A DNA stretch of 26,216 bases, taken from contig CBDUCN010000025.1 in NCBI GenBank assembly GCA_965365655.1, forward strand, positions 1-26,216. The letters are read 5' to 3'. Shown piece by piece: positions 7,071-14,265 of the stretch (position 1 is the first letter of the stretch; the number at the start of each line of letters is the position of its first letter). The notes under the pieces are model-generated. The model was not told the origin of the DNA, did not search any database, and saw only the letters and a list, made by a program, of their open reading frames with translations. The DNA comes from JBFHNV01 sp965365655. Lineage in GTDB: Bacteria > Pseudomonadota > Gammaproteobacteria > HK1. A program made the translations under genes and the position numbers.

Positions 7071-9458
7071 TCAGATCTTCCCGAGCGCGCGCAGGACGCG
7101 CGGCGGCGTCACCGGGGTCTCGGCGAGCTCGACGCCGAACGGCGACAGCGCGTCGTTCACCGCGTTGAGCACCGCGCCCATGACCCCCGCGGTGCCGGCC
7201 TCGCCGGCGCCCTTGGCGCCGAGGTCCGAGTCGCGGCCCGGCGTCTCGACGTGCTCCACCTCGATGTCCGGCATCTCGCAGGCCATCGGTGCGAGGTAGT
7301 CGGCGAGCGTGCCGGTGAGCAGCCTGCCCTCGTCGTCGAAGCCGAGCTCCTCGTACAGCGCGCCGCCCAGCCCCTGCACGGCGCCGCCGCGGATCTGCTC
7401 CGCGACCAGCAGCGGGTTGATGACGCGGCCGCAGTCGTGCACCACGAGGTGGCGCCGCAGCCGGATCGTGCCGAGGTCGGTGTCCACGTCCAGCACGACC
7501 ACGTGCAGCCCGTTGCCGGGCAGGAACATCCGCCCGCGCGGCGACCAGGACTCCGCGACGGCCAGGCGCGGCTCCACGCCGTCGGGCAGCGCGTGCGGGC
7601 GGAAGTGGCCGATGGCAGCGATCTCGGCGAGGTCCATGCGCGCGGCGCCGCCCGGCGCGTCGACGACCACGCCGTCGCGAAGATCCAGCGTCTCGGGCGG
7701 CACCTGCAGCAGCGCACCCGCGATCTCGAGCACGTTGCGCCGGAGCGTGCGCCCGGCGCGCAGCGCCGCCTCGCCGGCGAGCGCCGCGCCGCGCGACGCC
7801 CAGGACCCGCCGCCGACGGGACACGCCTCGCTGTCGCCGCTCACGACCGCGACGCGGGCGGCGTCGACGCCGAGCGCCGCCGCGACCACCTGCTGGATGC
7901 CGGTGTCGATGCCCTGCCCCTGGTCGGTCGCCCCGGTGAAGCAGCGCACCGCGCCGGTGCCCTCGAGGCGCAGCACGCAGGTCTCGCGCGCGCTGATGTG
8001 CTGGCCGCCGTCGCCGTAGTACTCGGGTCCGATCGCGGTCAGCTCGATGACCGTCGCGAAGCCGATGCCGCGGTGCACGCCCTGCGCGCGGAGCCGCGTC
8101 TGCTCGCGGCGGAACGCGGCGAGGTCCACCTTCTCCAGCGCGCGCTCCAGGCAGCGCTCGAGCGACAGGTCGCGAAGCTGCAGGCCGCCGTGGCTCGCGT
8201 GCGGCTGCTCGTCGTCGCGCACGTAGTTGCGCCGGCGCACCTCGACCGGGTCCAGGCCAAGGCGCCGCGCGCCGGCATCGAGCAGGCACTCGGTCACCGC
8301 GCACGCGATCGGGTGACCCACCGAGCGCACGTGGCCCGCGACGCCCTTGTTCAGCCACGCCATGCGCACGTCCGCGCGGTACGCGCCGACGCGGTACGGC
8401 GCGCCGCACAGGCGGATGATCTGGTTGCCCTCGGCGACGCTGGAGCGCGGGTACTGGGAGTACGCGCCGGCCGCGAACAGGTCGTGCACCTGCATCGCGA
8501 GGACGTCGCCGGCGGCGCTGAAGGCCATGCGCGCGTGCACCGCGTGGTCGCGGCAGTGCACGTCGGTCAGGAAGGACTCCAGGCGATCGGCAACGAATTT
8601 CACCGGCCGTCCGAGCAGCTTCGACACCGCGCAGGCTGCGAGCTCGTCCGGGTACAGGTGGTGCTTGAGGCCGAACGCGCCACCCACGTCGGCGCACACC
8701 ACGCGCACCCGCTGCTCGGGGATGTCCAGCAGCCGTGCGTACAGGTCCTGCTGCTGGTGCGGCGTCTGGTGCGACTGGTGCACCAGCAGGCTGTCCTCGG
8801 CCGGGTCGTAGGCGGCGAGGATGCCGCGCGGCTCGAGGCTGAGCCCGGTATGTCGGTTGAAGCGAAAGCGGCGCTCGACGACCAGGTGCGCGGCCGCGAA
8901 GGCCGCGTCCGCGTCGCCGCTCTCGACGACCGCGTGGAACGCGAGGTTGTCGCCCAGCGCGTCGTGTATCGCCGGCGCGCCGGGTGCCAGCGCCGCCGCG
9001 GCCTCCGTCACCGCGGGCAGCTCCTCCCACGTCACGTCCACCGCGTCCGCCGCGTCCTCCGCCTGCGCGCGCGTGTCCGCGGCCACCGCCGCGACCGCCT
9101 CGCCCTGGAAACGGGCCACCGAGGGTGCGAGGCAGTGCTGCTCGGGTGCGCGCAGCGCCGGAAACAGGCGGTGCTCGCCGCGCCAGGGCGCGACGACGCC
9201 GTCGAGGTCCGCCGCGGTGAGCACGCGCCGCACGCCCGGCATCGCGCGTGCCGGCGCGGTGTCGATGTCCGCGATGCGGGCGTGCGGATAGGGCGAGCGC
9301 ACGAACGCGAGGTGCAGCGTGCGCGCCGCGTCGACGTCGTCCACGAAGCGCCCCCGCCCGGCGAGCAGCCGGCGCGCGCGGTCGCGCGCGAGCGGCGCGC
9401 CGATCGGCGCGCCGGGCGGTTCGTGAGCCGGCGGCAGGCGCGCGGGCGGACGGCTCAC
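7071..9458 (-). CDS. xanthine dehydrogenase family, molybdopterin-binding (large) subunit
   Basis: A 795-aa catalytic subunit of the CoxL/XdhB type. It has the GRGRFVDD N-terminal domain (about 34-41), QGEAVAAVAAD (118-128), the molybdopterin motif DVGGAFG (257-263), GQGIDTGIQQ, and the Glu motif GAKGAGEAG with catalytic Glu753. The active-site loop that reads AYRGAGRPE in form II enzymes, or AYxCSFR in CO dehydrogenase, here reads GHVRSVGHP (375-383). The enzyme is therefore not a CO dehydrogenase, and its substrate is unknown. The GTG at 9458 overlaps the TGA of the 2Fe-2S subunit (GTGA). The frame stays open far upstream, but that part runs inside the other two subunit genes. It is the last gene of the operon. 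Confidence 0.93.
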   Translation of the reverse strand: MSRPPARLPPAHEPPGAPIGAPLARDRARRLLAGRGRFVDDVDAARTLHLAFVRSPYPHARIADIDTAPARAMPGVRRVLTAADLDGVVAPWRGEHRLFPALRAPEQHCLAPSVARFQGEAVAAVAADTRAQAEDAADAVDVTWEELPAVTEAAAALAPGAPAIHDALGDNLAFHAVVESGDADAAFAAAHLVVERRFRFNRHTGLSLEPRGILAAYDPAEDSLLVHQSHQTPHQQQDLYARLLDIPEQRVRVVCADVGGAFGLKHHLYPDELAACAVSKLLGRPVKFVADRLESFLTDVHCRDHAVHARMAFSAAGDVLAMQVHDLFAAGAYSQYPRSSVAEGNQIIRLCGAPYRVGAYRADVRMAWLNKGVAGHVRSVGHPIACAVTECLLDAGARRLGLDPVEVRRRNYVRDDEQPHASHGGLQLRDLSLERCLERALEKVDLAAFRREQTRLRAQGVHRGIGFATVIELTAIGPEYYGDGGQHISARETCVLRLEGTGAVRCFTGATDQGQGIDTGIQQVVAAALGVDAARVAVVSGDSEACPVGGGSWASRGAALAGEAALRAGRTLRRNVLEIAGALLQVPPETLDLRDGVVVDAPGGAARMDLAEIAAIGHFRPHALPDGVEPRLAVAESWSPRGRMFLPGNGLHVVVLDVDTDLGTIRLRRHLVVHDCGRVINPLLVAEQIRGGAVQGLGGALYEELGFDDEGRLLTGTLADYLAPMACEMPDIEVEHVETPGRDSDLGAKGAGEAGTAGVMGAVLNAVNDALSPFGVELAETPVTPPRVLRALGKI

Positions 9459-9958
9459 GGCGCGCTGCGCCCGCGCTTCGGCCAGTGAGCGCCCGCGTCC
9501 TGCACCGCGTCCACGATGGCCTGGTACCCGGTGCACCGGCACAGGTTGCCGGACAGCGCCTCGCGAACGGCGTCGCGCCCGGGGGCCGGGTCGCGGTCGA
9601 GCAGCGCCGCCGCGGTGAGCAGCATGCCGGGCGTGCAGAAGCCGCACTGCAGCGCGTTGCGCGCGTGGAAGCTCGCCTGCAGCGGCGCGAGGCGCCCGCT
9701 CGCGTCGGCCCCCTCCACCGTCTCCACCGCGCAGCCGTCGGCCTGCACCGCGAGCATCAGGCAGCCGCGCACCAGCGCCCCGTCCACCAGCACCGTGCAG
9801 GCGCCGCACACGCCGTGCTCGCAGCCGACGTGGGTGCCGGTGAGGCCCAGGTGCGTGCGCAGGAAGTCCGCGAGGCTGAGCCGCACCGGCACCTCCGCCG
9901 CGACGGCATCGCCGTTCACGCTGAGCCGCAGCGGCGCGCTGCGCAGCGGCTCGCTCAC
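9455..9958 (-). CDS. xanthine dehydrogenase family, 2Fe-2S subunit
   Basis: A 167-aa small subunit of a molybdenum hydroxylase, passing electrons from the molybdenum site to FAD. All eight ligands are present: Cys46, Cys51, Cys54 and Cys66 for the plant-ferredoxin-type cluster, and Cys105, Cys108, Cys140 and Cys142 (CGFCTPGM, CRCTGY) for the second [2Fe-2S] cluster. Length is standard for CoxS-type proteins. The GTG start overlaps the stop of the FAD subunit by GTGA, and its own stop overlaps the start of the large subunit in the same way. Translation is therefore coupled through all three subunits. Confidence 0.95.
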   Translation of the reverse strand: MSEPLRSAPLRLSVNGDAVAAEVPVRLSLADFLRTHLGLTGTHVGCEHGVCGACTVLVDGALVRGCLMLAVQADGCAVETVEGADASGRLAPLQASFHARNALQCGFCTPGMLLTAAALLDRDPAPGRDAVREALSGNLCRCTGYQAIVDAVQDAGAHWPKRGRSAP

Positions 9959-10839
9959 GTGCCGGCGACCGCTGTGGCCAGCGCGCGGCGCGTGAGCACC
10001 GCGAGCGCGTGGCGCCGGTAGCCGGCCGGGCACTGCGCGTCGCCGGGCGGATCCGCGTCGTCGTCGAGCGCGGCGGCGAGCGCCGCGTCGTCGATTGCGA
10101 CCGTTGGGGCGACCGTGCGGGCGTCCGCGGTGCGGCCGTCCAACGCGGCCATCGTCGCGCGCGCGAGCAGCGGCCGGTCCGCGGCGCCCAGCAGCGCGAT
10201 GCGCGGCGCGTGCAGGGCGCCGTCCCGAAGGCCCGTCTCGACGGCCACACCGGCGATCGCGAAGTCGCCGCGCCGCCGCGCGAGCTCGAGGAACGCGTGC
10301 ACGCGGCCCGGAGCGCGCTTCGGGATCCGGATCTCCACGATCAGCTCGCCCGGGGCGAGCGCGGTGCTGTAGAGGCCCGTGAACCAGTCCTCGATGCCCA
10401 CCTCGCGCCGCCCGGCCGGCCCGCGCAGCACCAGCCGCGCGGCCAGCGCGATGCAGCAGGCCGGCATCTCCGCCGCCGCGTCCCCGAGCGCGAGGCTGCC
10501 GCCCAGCGTGCCGCGGCTGCGAATCGCGGGATGCGCGACGTGGGGCAGGGCGCACGCCAGCAGCGGCAGGTGCTCGCGCACCAGCGGGCTCGCCTCCAGC
10601 GCCGCGTAGCGCGTCAGTGCGCCGATCGCGACGTGATCGCCCGCGTCGCGGATCCCGTCGAGGCCCGGCACGCGGTTGATGTCGACCAGCACCCCGGCGC
10701 CCGCGACGCGCAGGTTCAGCATCGGCACCAGGCTCTGCCCGCCGGCCAGCACCGCCGCGTCGTCGCCGAAGCGCGCGAGCGCGTCGACGGCCTCGTCAAC
10801 GGAGCGCGCGCAGAGCCACGCGACGTCCGGGGCCTTCAC
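9955..10839 (-). CDS. xanthine dehydrogenase family, FAD-binding subunit
   Basis: A 294-aa CoxM-type medium subunit that binds FAD. The motifs are AGGQSLVPMLNLR (32-44), IGALTRYAALE (72-82) and TLGGSLALGDAAAE (111-124); the last differs slightly from the common GGSLAHADPAAE. The GTG at 10839 gives the usual family N-terminus (KAPDVAW...SVDEAVDAL). It has no Shine-Dalgarno of its own. It overlaps by GTGA the stop of a 14-codon ORF that does have GGAGGA, so it is probably translated by coupling. An in-frame start at 10935 would add an unrelated extension without a ribosome-binding site. Confidence 0.92.
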   Translation of the reverse strand: MKAPDVAWLCARSVDEAVDALARFGDDAAVLAGGQSLVPMLNLRVAGAGVLVDINRVPGLDGIRDAGDHVAIGALTRYAALEASPLVREHLPLLACALPHVAHPAIRSRGTLGGSLALGDAAAEMPACCIALAARLVLRGPAGRREVGIEDWFTGLYSTALAPGELIVEIRIPKRAPGRVHAFLELARRRGDFAIAGVAVETGLRDGALHAPRIALLGAADRPLLARATMAALDGRTADARTVAPTVAIDDAALAAALDDDADPPGDAQCPAGYRRHALAVLTRRALATAVAGT

Positions 10840-10880
10840 GGCGCCGACGCCGCGGCGTGCCGGGGGGACAGTCCGGACAT
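10836..10880 (-). CDS. 14-aa leader peptide coupled to the FAD subunit
   Basis: ATG at 10880 lies 4 bases after a strong GGAGGA and opens the peptide MSGLSPRHAAASAP. Its TGA overlaps the GTG of the FAD subunit gene. It may serve only to load ribosomes onto the weak GTG. A single-base sequence error that split a longer N-terminus is the alternative. No attenuation-type codon run is visible. Confidence 0.4.
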   Translation of the reverse strand: MSGLSPRHAAASAP

Positions 10881-10989
10881 GGGTTCCTCCGCTGTGCAGG
10901 ACATCCGTGCGCGCATTTGACACCAGGATCGGCACGCGTACACGCGCGCCTCGCGGTGCCGCGGACGACGTGACGCGTTGCGCGGGCTC

Positions 10990-11559
10990 TCAGCCCGGGA
11001 AGCCGGGAAACGGGTCGGTCATCCCGTCGCGCAGCGGGATCTCGAAGGTGTTCAGTGTCAGCGACACGAGGCAGTAGTAGCCGACGGTAGCGACCAGCTC
11101 GATCATGCCGGTCTCGCCGAGCAGGTCGCGCGCCTCGGCGTACAGCGCGTCGTCGAGCCGGTGCTCGCGCAGCAGTGCCGCGGTCACGCGGTGCGCGGCC
11201 GACTCCTTTGCGTCCGCGAAGTCCGGCGCCGCGCCGGTTCGCAGCGCCTCGATGACGCGGTCGTCCACGCCGGCCTTGCGGGCGAGATCGGCGTGCGCGG
11301 CGAACTCGAACTTGGAGTGGAAGAACGCGCCCACGGTGCAGATCGCGACCTCCTTCACGTTCTCCGTCAGCGCCGTGGCCTTGAAGCGCACCGCGGCGCC
11401 CAGGGCCTGCGCCTCGTGGCCGATGCTGGGCGCGCGCGGGTAGACGCCGAACGGGCCGACCAGCCCCCGGCTGCCGCGCGGCCCGCCCTGGATGGCGTCC
11501 AGCACCGCCTTCTGCTCGGGCGTGAGGTCGGCTTCGGTAAGAGGTGACAGGCGCGGCAT
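10990..11559 (-). CDS. carboxymuconolactone decarboxylase family protein (AhpD-like fold, no CxxC)
   Basis: A 189-aa all-helical protein of the carboxymuconolactone decarboxylase superfamily. The conserved core is VKEVAICTVGAFFHSKFEFAAHADLARKAGVDDRVIEAL (about 69-107). The AhpD-type redox pair CxxC is absent, and the position reads FEFAAH as in the EWxAH subgroup, so peroxiredoxin-reductase activity is not expected. These proteins are common next to catabolic enzymes, with unclear roles. The ATG has AGAGGA eight bases upstream. It lies between the OsmC-like gene (30-bp gap) and the molybdenum hydroxylase genes on the same strand, so it belongs to that operon. Confidence 0.88.
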   Translation of the reverse strand: MPRLSPLTEADLTPEQKAVLDAIQGGPRGSRGLVGPFGVYPRAPSIGHEAQALGAAVRFKATALTENVKEVAICTVGAFFHSKFEFAAHADLARKAGVDDRVIEALRTGAAPDFADAKESAAHRVTAALLREHRLDDALYAEARDLLGETGMIELVATVGYYCLVSLTLNTFEIPLRDGMTDPFPGFPG

Positions 11560-11589
11560 GTTCGGGATCCTCTGGCAGGGTGGGGGTGA

Positions 11590-12102
11590 TCAGGCGCCGG
11601 TCCGGGCGCTGCCGATCGTGAACTCGGGCGGATTCGCGAGCGTCTGGTACACGACGCAGTAGCGCTCGGTGAGCTTCAGCAGGCTCGCGATATCGTCCTC
11701 TGCGGCGTCGGTGTCGAGGTCGAAGTACATGCGGATCGCGCGAAAGCCGACCGGCGCATCGCGGTCCACCGCGAGCGTGCCGCGGAAGTCGAGGTCGCCC
11801 TCGGCACGCACGGTCGCGTCGCGCAGCTCGATGCCGAGCGCCGTGGCCACCGCGCCCAGCGTGACGCCCGCGCACGCGACCAGCGCCTGCAGCAGCATGT
11901 CGCCGGAGCACGCGGACAGGCCGTCGCCGCCGGTGGCCGGGTGCAGCCCCGCGCGCACCAGTGCCGCACCGGTGTCCACCGAGCAGGTGACGCCTTCGCC
12001 GATGCGCGACTCGGCCTCGAGCGTCACCAGCGCGCTGTGCGGCTGCTCGCGGTAGCGCGCCTTGAGCGGCGCCTGCAGCGCCTTCAACGTCTGCGCGTCC
12101 AT
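11590..12102 (-). CDS. OsmC family protein
   Basis: A 170-aa OsmC/Ohr-fold protein. The two cysteines expected of thiol peroxidases are present: Cys77 in ALVACAGVTL and Cys149 in RYCVVYQTL. The helix SACSGDMLLQALVACAG and the strand pattern GDLDFRGTLAVDRDAPVGFRAIRMYFDLD are typical. It may reduce organic hydroperoxides, but many OsmC members have no assigned substrate. The start ATG has GGCGAGA seven bases upstream. It is the first gene of the operon with the CMD-like protein and the three molybdenum hydroxylase subunits. A decayed copy lies about 190 bp upstream. Confidence 0.88.
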   Translation of the reverse strand: MDAQTLKALQAPLKARYREQPHSALVTLEAESRIGEGVTCSVDTGAALVRAGLHPATGGDGLSACSGDMLLQALVACAGVTLGAVATALGIELRDATVRAEGDLDFRGTLAVDRDAPVGFRAIRMYFDLDTDAAEDDIASLLKLTERYCVVYQTLANPPEFTIGSARTGA

Positions 12103-12289
12103 GGGATTCTCGCCGTGTTGCCGTTGCGCACCATGATGCGTGCCGCACGGCGATGCCGCAACGCCGCGCGCACCGGCGCTTCCCGTCGGTTGTCGACGGG
12201 TGAACGCGTCGTGGTCGGGTGCCGGAGCGTGCATCCGAAGCGCGATCTGCCGACGCGCACCGGGCTGCTGGCTGGTTGTGAATCGCCGC

Positions 12290-12553
12290 ACTCTCCAGCA
12301 GGCTCGCGATCTCGTTCTCGACGGCGTCGGTGTCGAGGTCGTAGTGCGCGCGGACGGCGCGGAAGCCGACGGGCGCCTCGCGTTCAATCGCGAGGGTGCC
12401 GCGGAAGTCGAGGTCGCCCCCGGCGCGCACGGTCGCTTCGCGCAGCTCGATGCCGAGCGCCGTGGCGACCGCGTCCGGCGTCACGCCCGCGCACCCGGCC
12501 AGCGTCTGAAGCAGCCTGTCGCCGGAGCACGCGGACAAGGCCCGTCGCCGTGA
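12290..12553 (-). pseudogene. truncated second copy of the OsmC gene
   Basis: This stretch matches the intact OsmC gene at roughly 85% by eye along about 250 bp, from SACSGDRLLQTLAGCAGVTPDAVATALGIEL to the helix DAVENEIASLLES. The intact gene's N-terminal third and its last 25 residues, with the second catalytic Cys, are missing. Near 12535-12545 two extra bases (GACAAGGCCC against GACAGGCC) break the frame. No start codon with a ribosome-binding site is seen. It is a tandem duplicate that has decayed at both ends. The sulfatase promoter region now follows it. Confidence 0.8.
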
Positions 12554-12591
12554 CCGCCGCGAGCCGTTGGCGGGCAACCGCGAGCCGACGG

Positions 12592-12597
12592 TATGCT
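12592..12597 (+). promoter_or_regulatory. candidate -10 element of the sulfatase gene
   Basis: TATGCT, with TTGGCG at 12567-12572 as a possible -35 but a long spacer of 19 bases. It would start transcription about 30 bases before the TTG start codon. Weak on its own. Confidence 0.25.
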
Positions 12598-12635
12598 GGC
12601 GCCCGTCGAACGTGCGTCGCGCGCGAGGAGCCCCG

Positions 12636-13970
12636 TTGCCCGAGGCCCGCCCCAACATCGTCCTCGTGCTCGCCGACAACCTCGGTTGGGGCGAGCTCGG
12701 CTGCTACGGCGGCGGCATCCTGCGCGGCGCGCCCACGCCACGCATCGACGCGCTGGCGGCCGAGGGGCTGCGCTTCCTGAACTTCAACGTCGAGAGCGAC
12801 TGCGTGCCCACCCGCGCCGCGCTCATGACCGGGCGCCAGGCGATCCGAACCGGCGCGTTCCAGTCGGTGCCGGCGGGCCTGCCGCAGGGCCTCACGCGAT
12901 GGGAGAAGACCCTCGCCGAGCAGCTCTCGGCGCGCGGCTACGCCACCGCGCTCCACGGCAAGTGGCACCTCGGCGACACGCCCGGCCGCCTGCCGTGCGC
13001 CCGCGGCTTCGACGAGTGGTACGGCCTCCCGCGCACGATGAACGAGGCCCTGTTCACCGCCCACGAGCGTTTCGACCCGCAGGCCGTGGACGTGCCCTGG
13101 ATCATGGAGGGGCGCCGCGGGGAGCCGGCGCGCAACGTGCAGGTGCTGGATCTCGACAGCCGGCGGCTCGTCGATCGCGAGGCGATCGAGCGCTCGATCG
13201 ACTTCATGCGCCGGCACGCGCGCGCCGGGCGCCCGTTCTTCGCGTACCTGCCGATCACCCAGCTCCACTTCCCCGCGCTGGCGCATCCGGAGTTCAAGGG
13301 CCGCACCGGGCACGGCGAGATGGCCGACTCGCTGGCGGAGACGGACCACAACGTCGGCCTGGTCGTCGACGCGCTGGACGCGCTGGGCATCGCCGACGAC
13401 ACGATCCTGCTGTTCGGCTCGGACAACGGGCCGGAGTTCCGCAAGCCCTGGCGCGGCACCGCGGGTTACTGGCGCGGCACCTACCACACGGCGATGGAGG
13501 GCAGCCTGCGCGTGCCGTTCATGATCCGCTGGCCCGGGCGGGTGCCGGCGGGGCGCGTCAGCGACGAGATCGTGCACGTGACCGATCTCTACCCGACACT
13601 GCTCGGCGCCGCGGGCGCCGAGGTGCCGGCCGACCGCGTCATCGACGGCGTCGACCAGATGGACTTCTTCTGCGGCCGCCGGCCCGGGTCGAGCCGCGAA
13701 GGCTTCGTGTTCTACATCAAGGACGAGATGCGCGCGGCCAAGTGGCGCGAGTGGAAGATGCACTTCGTGTGGGAGCCGGAGGTGAACGACGGTGCCGTGA
13801 AGCTGGAGGCGCCGTACCTGTTCAACCTGATCCAGGACCCGAAGGAGGAGACGAACGTGGCCCTGGAGGCGAGCTGGGTGCGCGGTGCCATCCTGCGCAT
13901 GGTCCATGACTTCCGGGCGAGCCTGCGCGAGCACCCGCCGATCGCACCGGGCACGCCGGACTCCTGCTAG
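12636..13970 (+). CDS. formylglycine-dependent sulfatase
   Basis: A 444-aa type I sulfatase that would hydrolyse a sulfate ester. The formylglycine signature is CVPTRAALMTGR with Cys56. It is a Cys-type site that needs a formylglycine-generating enzyme, and none is in the window. HGKWHLG, PFFAYLPITQLHFP and FGSDNGPE are the other conserved blocks. The N-terminal metal motif is ADNLGWG instead of the usual ADDLG, so one calcium ligand is Asn. There is no signal peptide, hence a cytosolic enzyme or one exported in another way. TTG at 12636 was chosen because GAGGAG lies six bases upstream and it leads straight into RPNIVLVLADN. A TTG at 12567 would add 23 unrelated residues. Confidence 0.9.
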   Translation: MPEARPNIVLVLADNLGWGELGCYGGGILRGAPTPRIDALAAEGLRFLNFNVESDCVPTRAALMTGRQAIRTGAFQSVPAGLPQGLTRWEKTLAEQLSARGYATALHGKWHLGDTPGRLPCARGFDEWYGLPRTMNEALFTAHERFDPQAVDVPWIMEGRRGEPARNVQVLDLDSRRLVDREAIERSIDFMRRHARAGRPFFAYLPITQLHFPALAHPEFKGRTGHGEMADSLAETDHNVGLVVDALDALGIADDTILLFGSDNGPEFRKPWRGTAGYWRGTYHTAMEGSLRVPFMIRWPGRVPAGRVSDEIVHVTDLYPTLLGAAGAEVPADRVIDGVDQMDFFCGRRPGSSREGFVFYIKDEMRAAKWREWKMHFVWEPEVNDGAVKLEAPYLFNLIQDPKEETNVALEASWVRGAILRMVHDFRASLREHPPIAPGTPDSC

Positions 13971-13973
13971 CCG

Positions 13974-13993
13974 GGCGCCGGTCAGCCGGCGCC
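13974..13993 (+). terminator. hairpin behind the sulfatase gene
   Basis: GGCGCCGG (13974-13981) and CCGGCGCC (13986-13993) form a perfect 8-bp stem with loop TCAG, 3 bp after the stop. No T-tract follows, so termination may be partial. Confidence 0.55.
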
Positions 13994-14103
13994 AGCGCGG
14001 CGATGTCGCCCGTTCCGGGCGGACGGGTCGTGAATCCGCACGAGACGGATTCGCGGTCGCGGCATCAGCGCGTACAGACTGCGCGACGGAGCAAGCCGGA
14101 GGC

Positions 14104-14146
14104 TGCGCCTTCGGCGCAATGACTCGATATTCGCCAGGATGGCGAA
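14104..14146 (-). terminator. two stacked hairpins downstream of the toxin-like gene
   Basis: TGCGCC-TTC-GGCGCA (14104-14118) and TTCGCCA-GGA-TGGCGAA (14130-14146) are perfect short hairpins, 120 to 160 bp behind the stop of the toxin-like gene. Neither has a T-run. They may end or protect that transcript. Confidence 0.3.
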
Positions 14147-14265
14147 CATCGACCCCAGGGCGATCCGCCGAAGCGCGCCGGGTTGCTGGACGATTCCCGC
14201 CCGCGCCCGGTGTGCGTTGCCTCGTGGTATGCGAGACGGACGGCCCGGGCACGGATGCCTGGGCG

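Noticed and set aside
9459..10250. In-frame upstream extension of the molybdopterin subunit (about 264 codons)
   Set aside because: The extension overlaps the 2Fe-2S and FAD subunit genes in another frame and is compositionally nonsense. The GTGA overlap at 9455-9458 is the better start.
7071..10839. Carbon monoxide dehydrogenase (coxMSL)
   Set aside because: The subunit make-up fits, but the AYxCSFR active-site motif of true CO dehydrogenase is missing in the large subunit.
10990..11559. AhpD alkylhydroperoxidase
   Set aside because: The redox CxxC pair is absent, so only the fold assignment stands.
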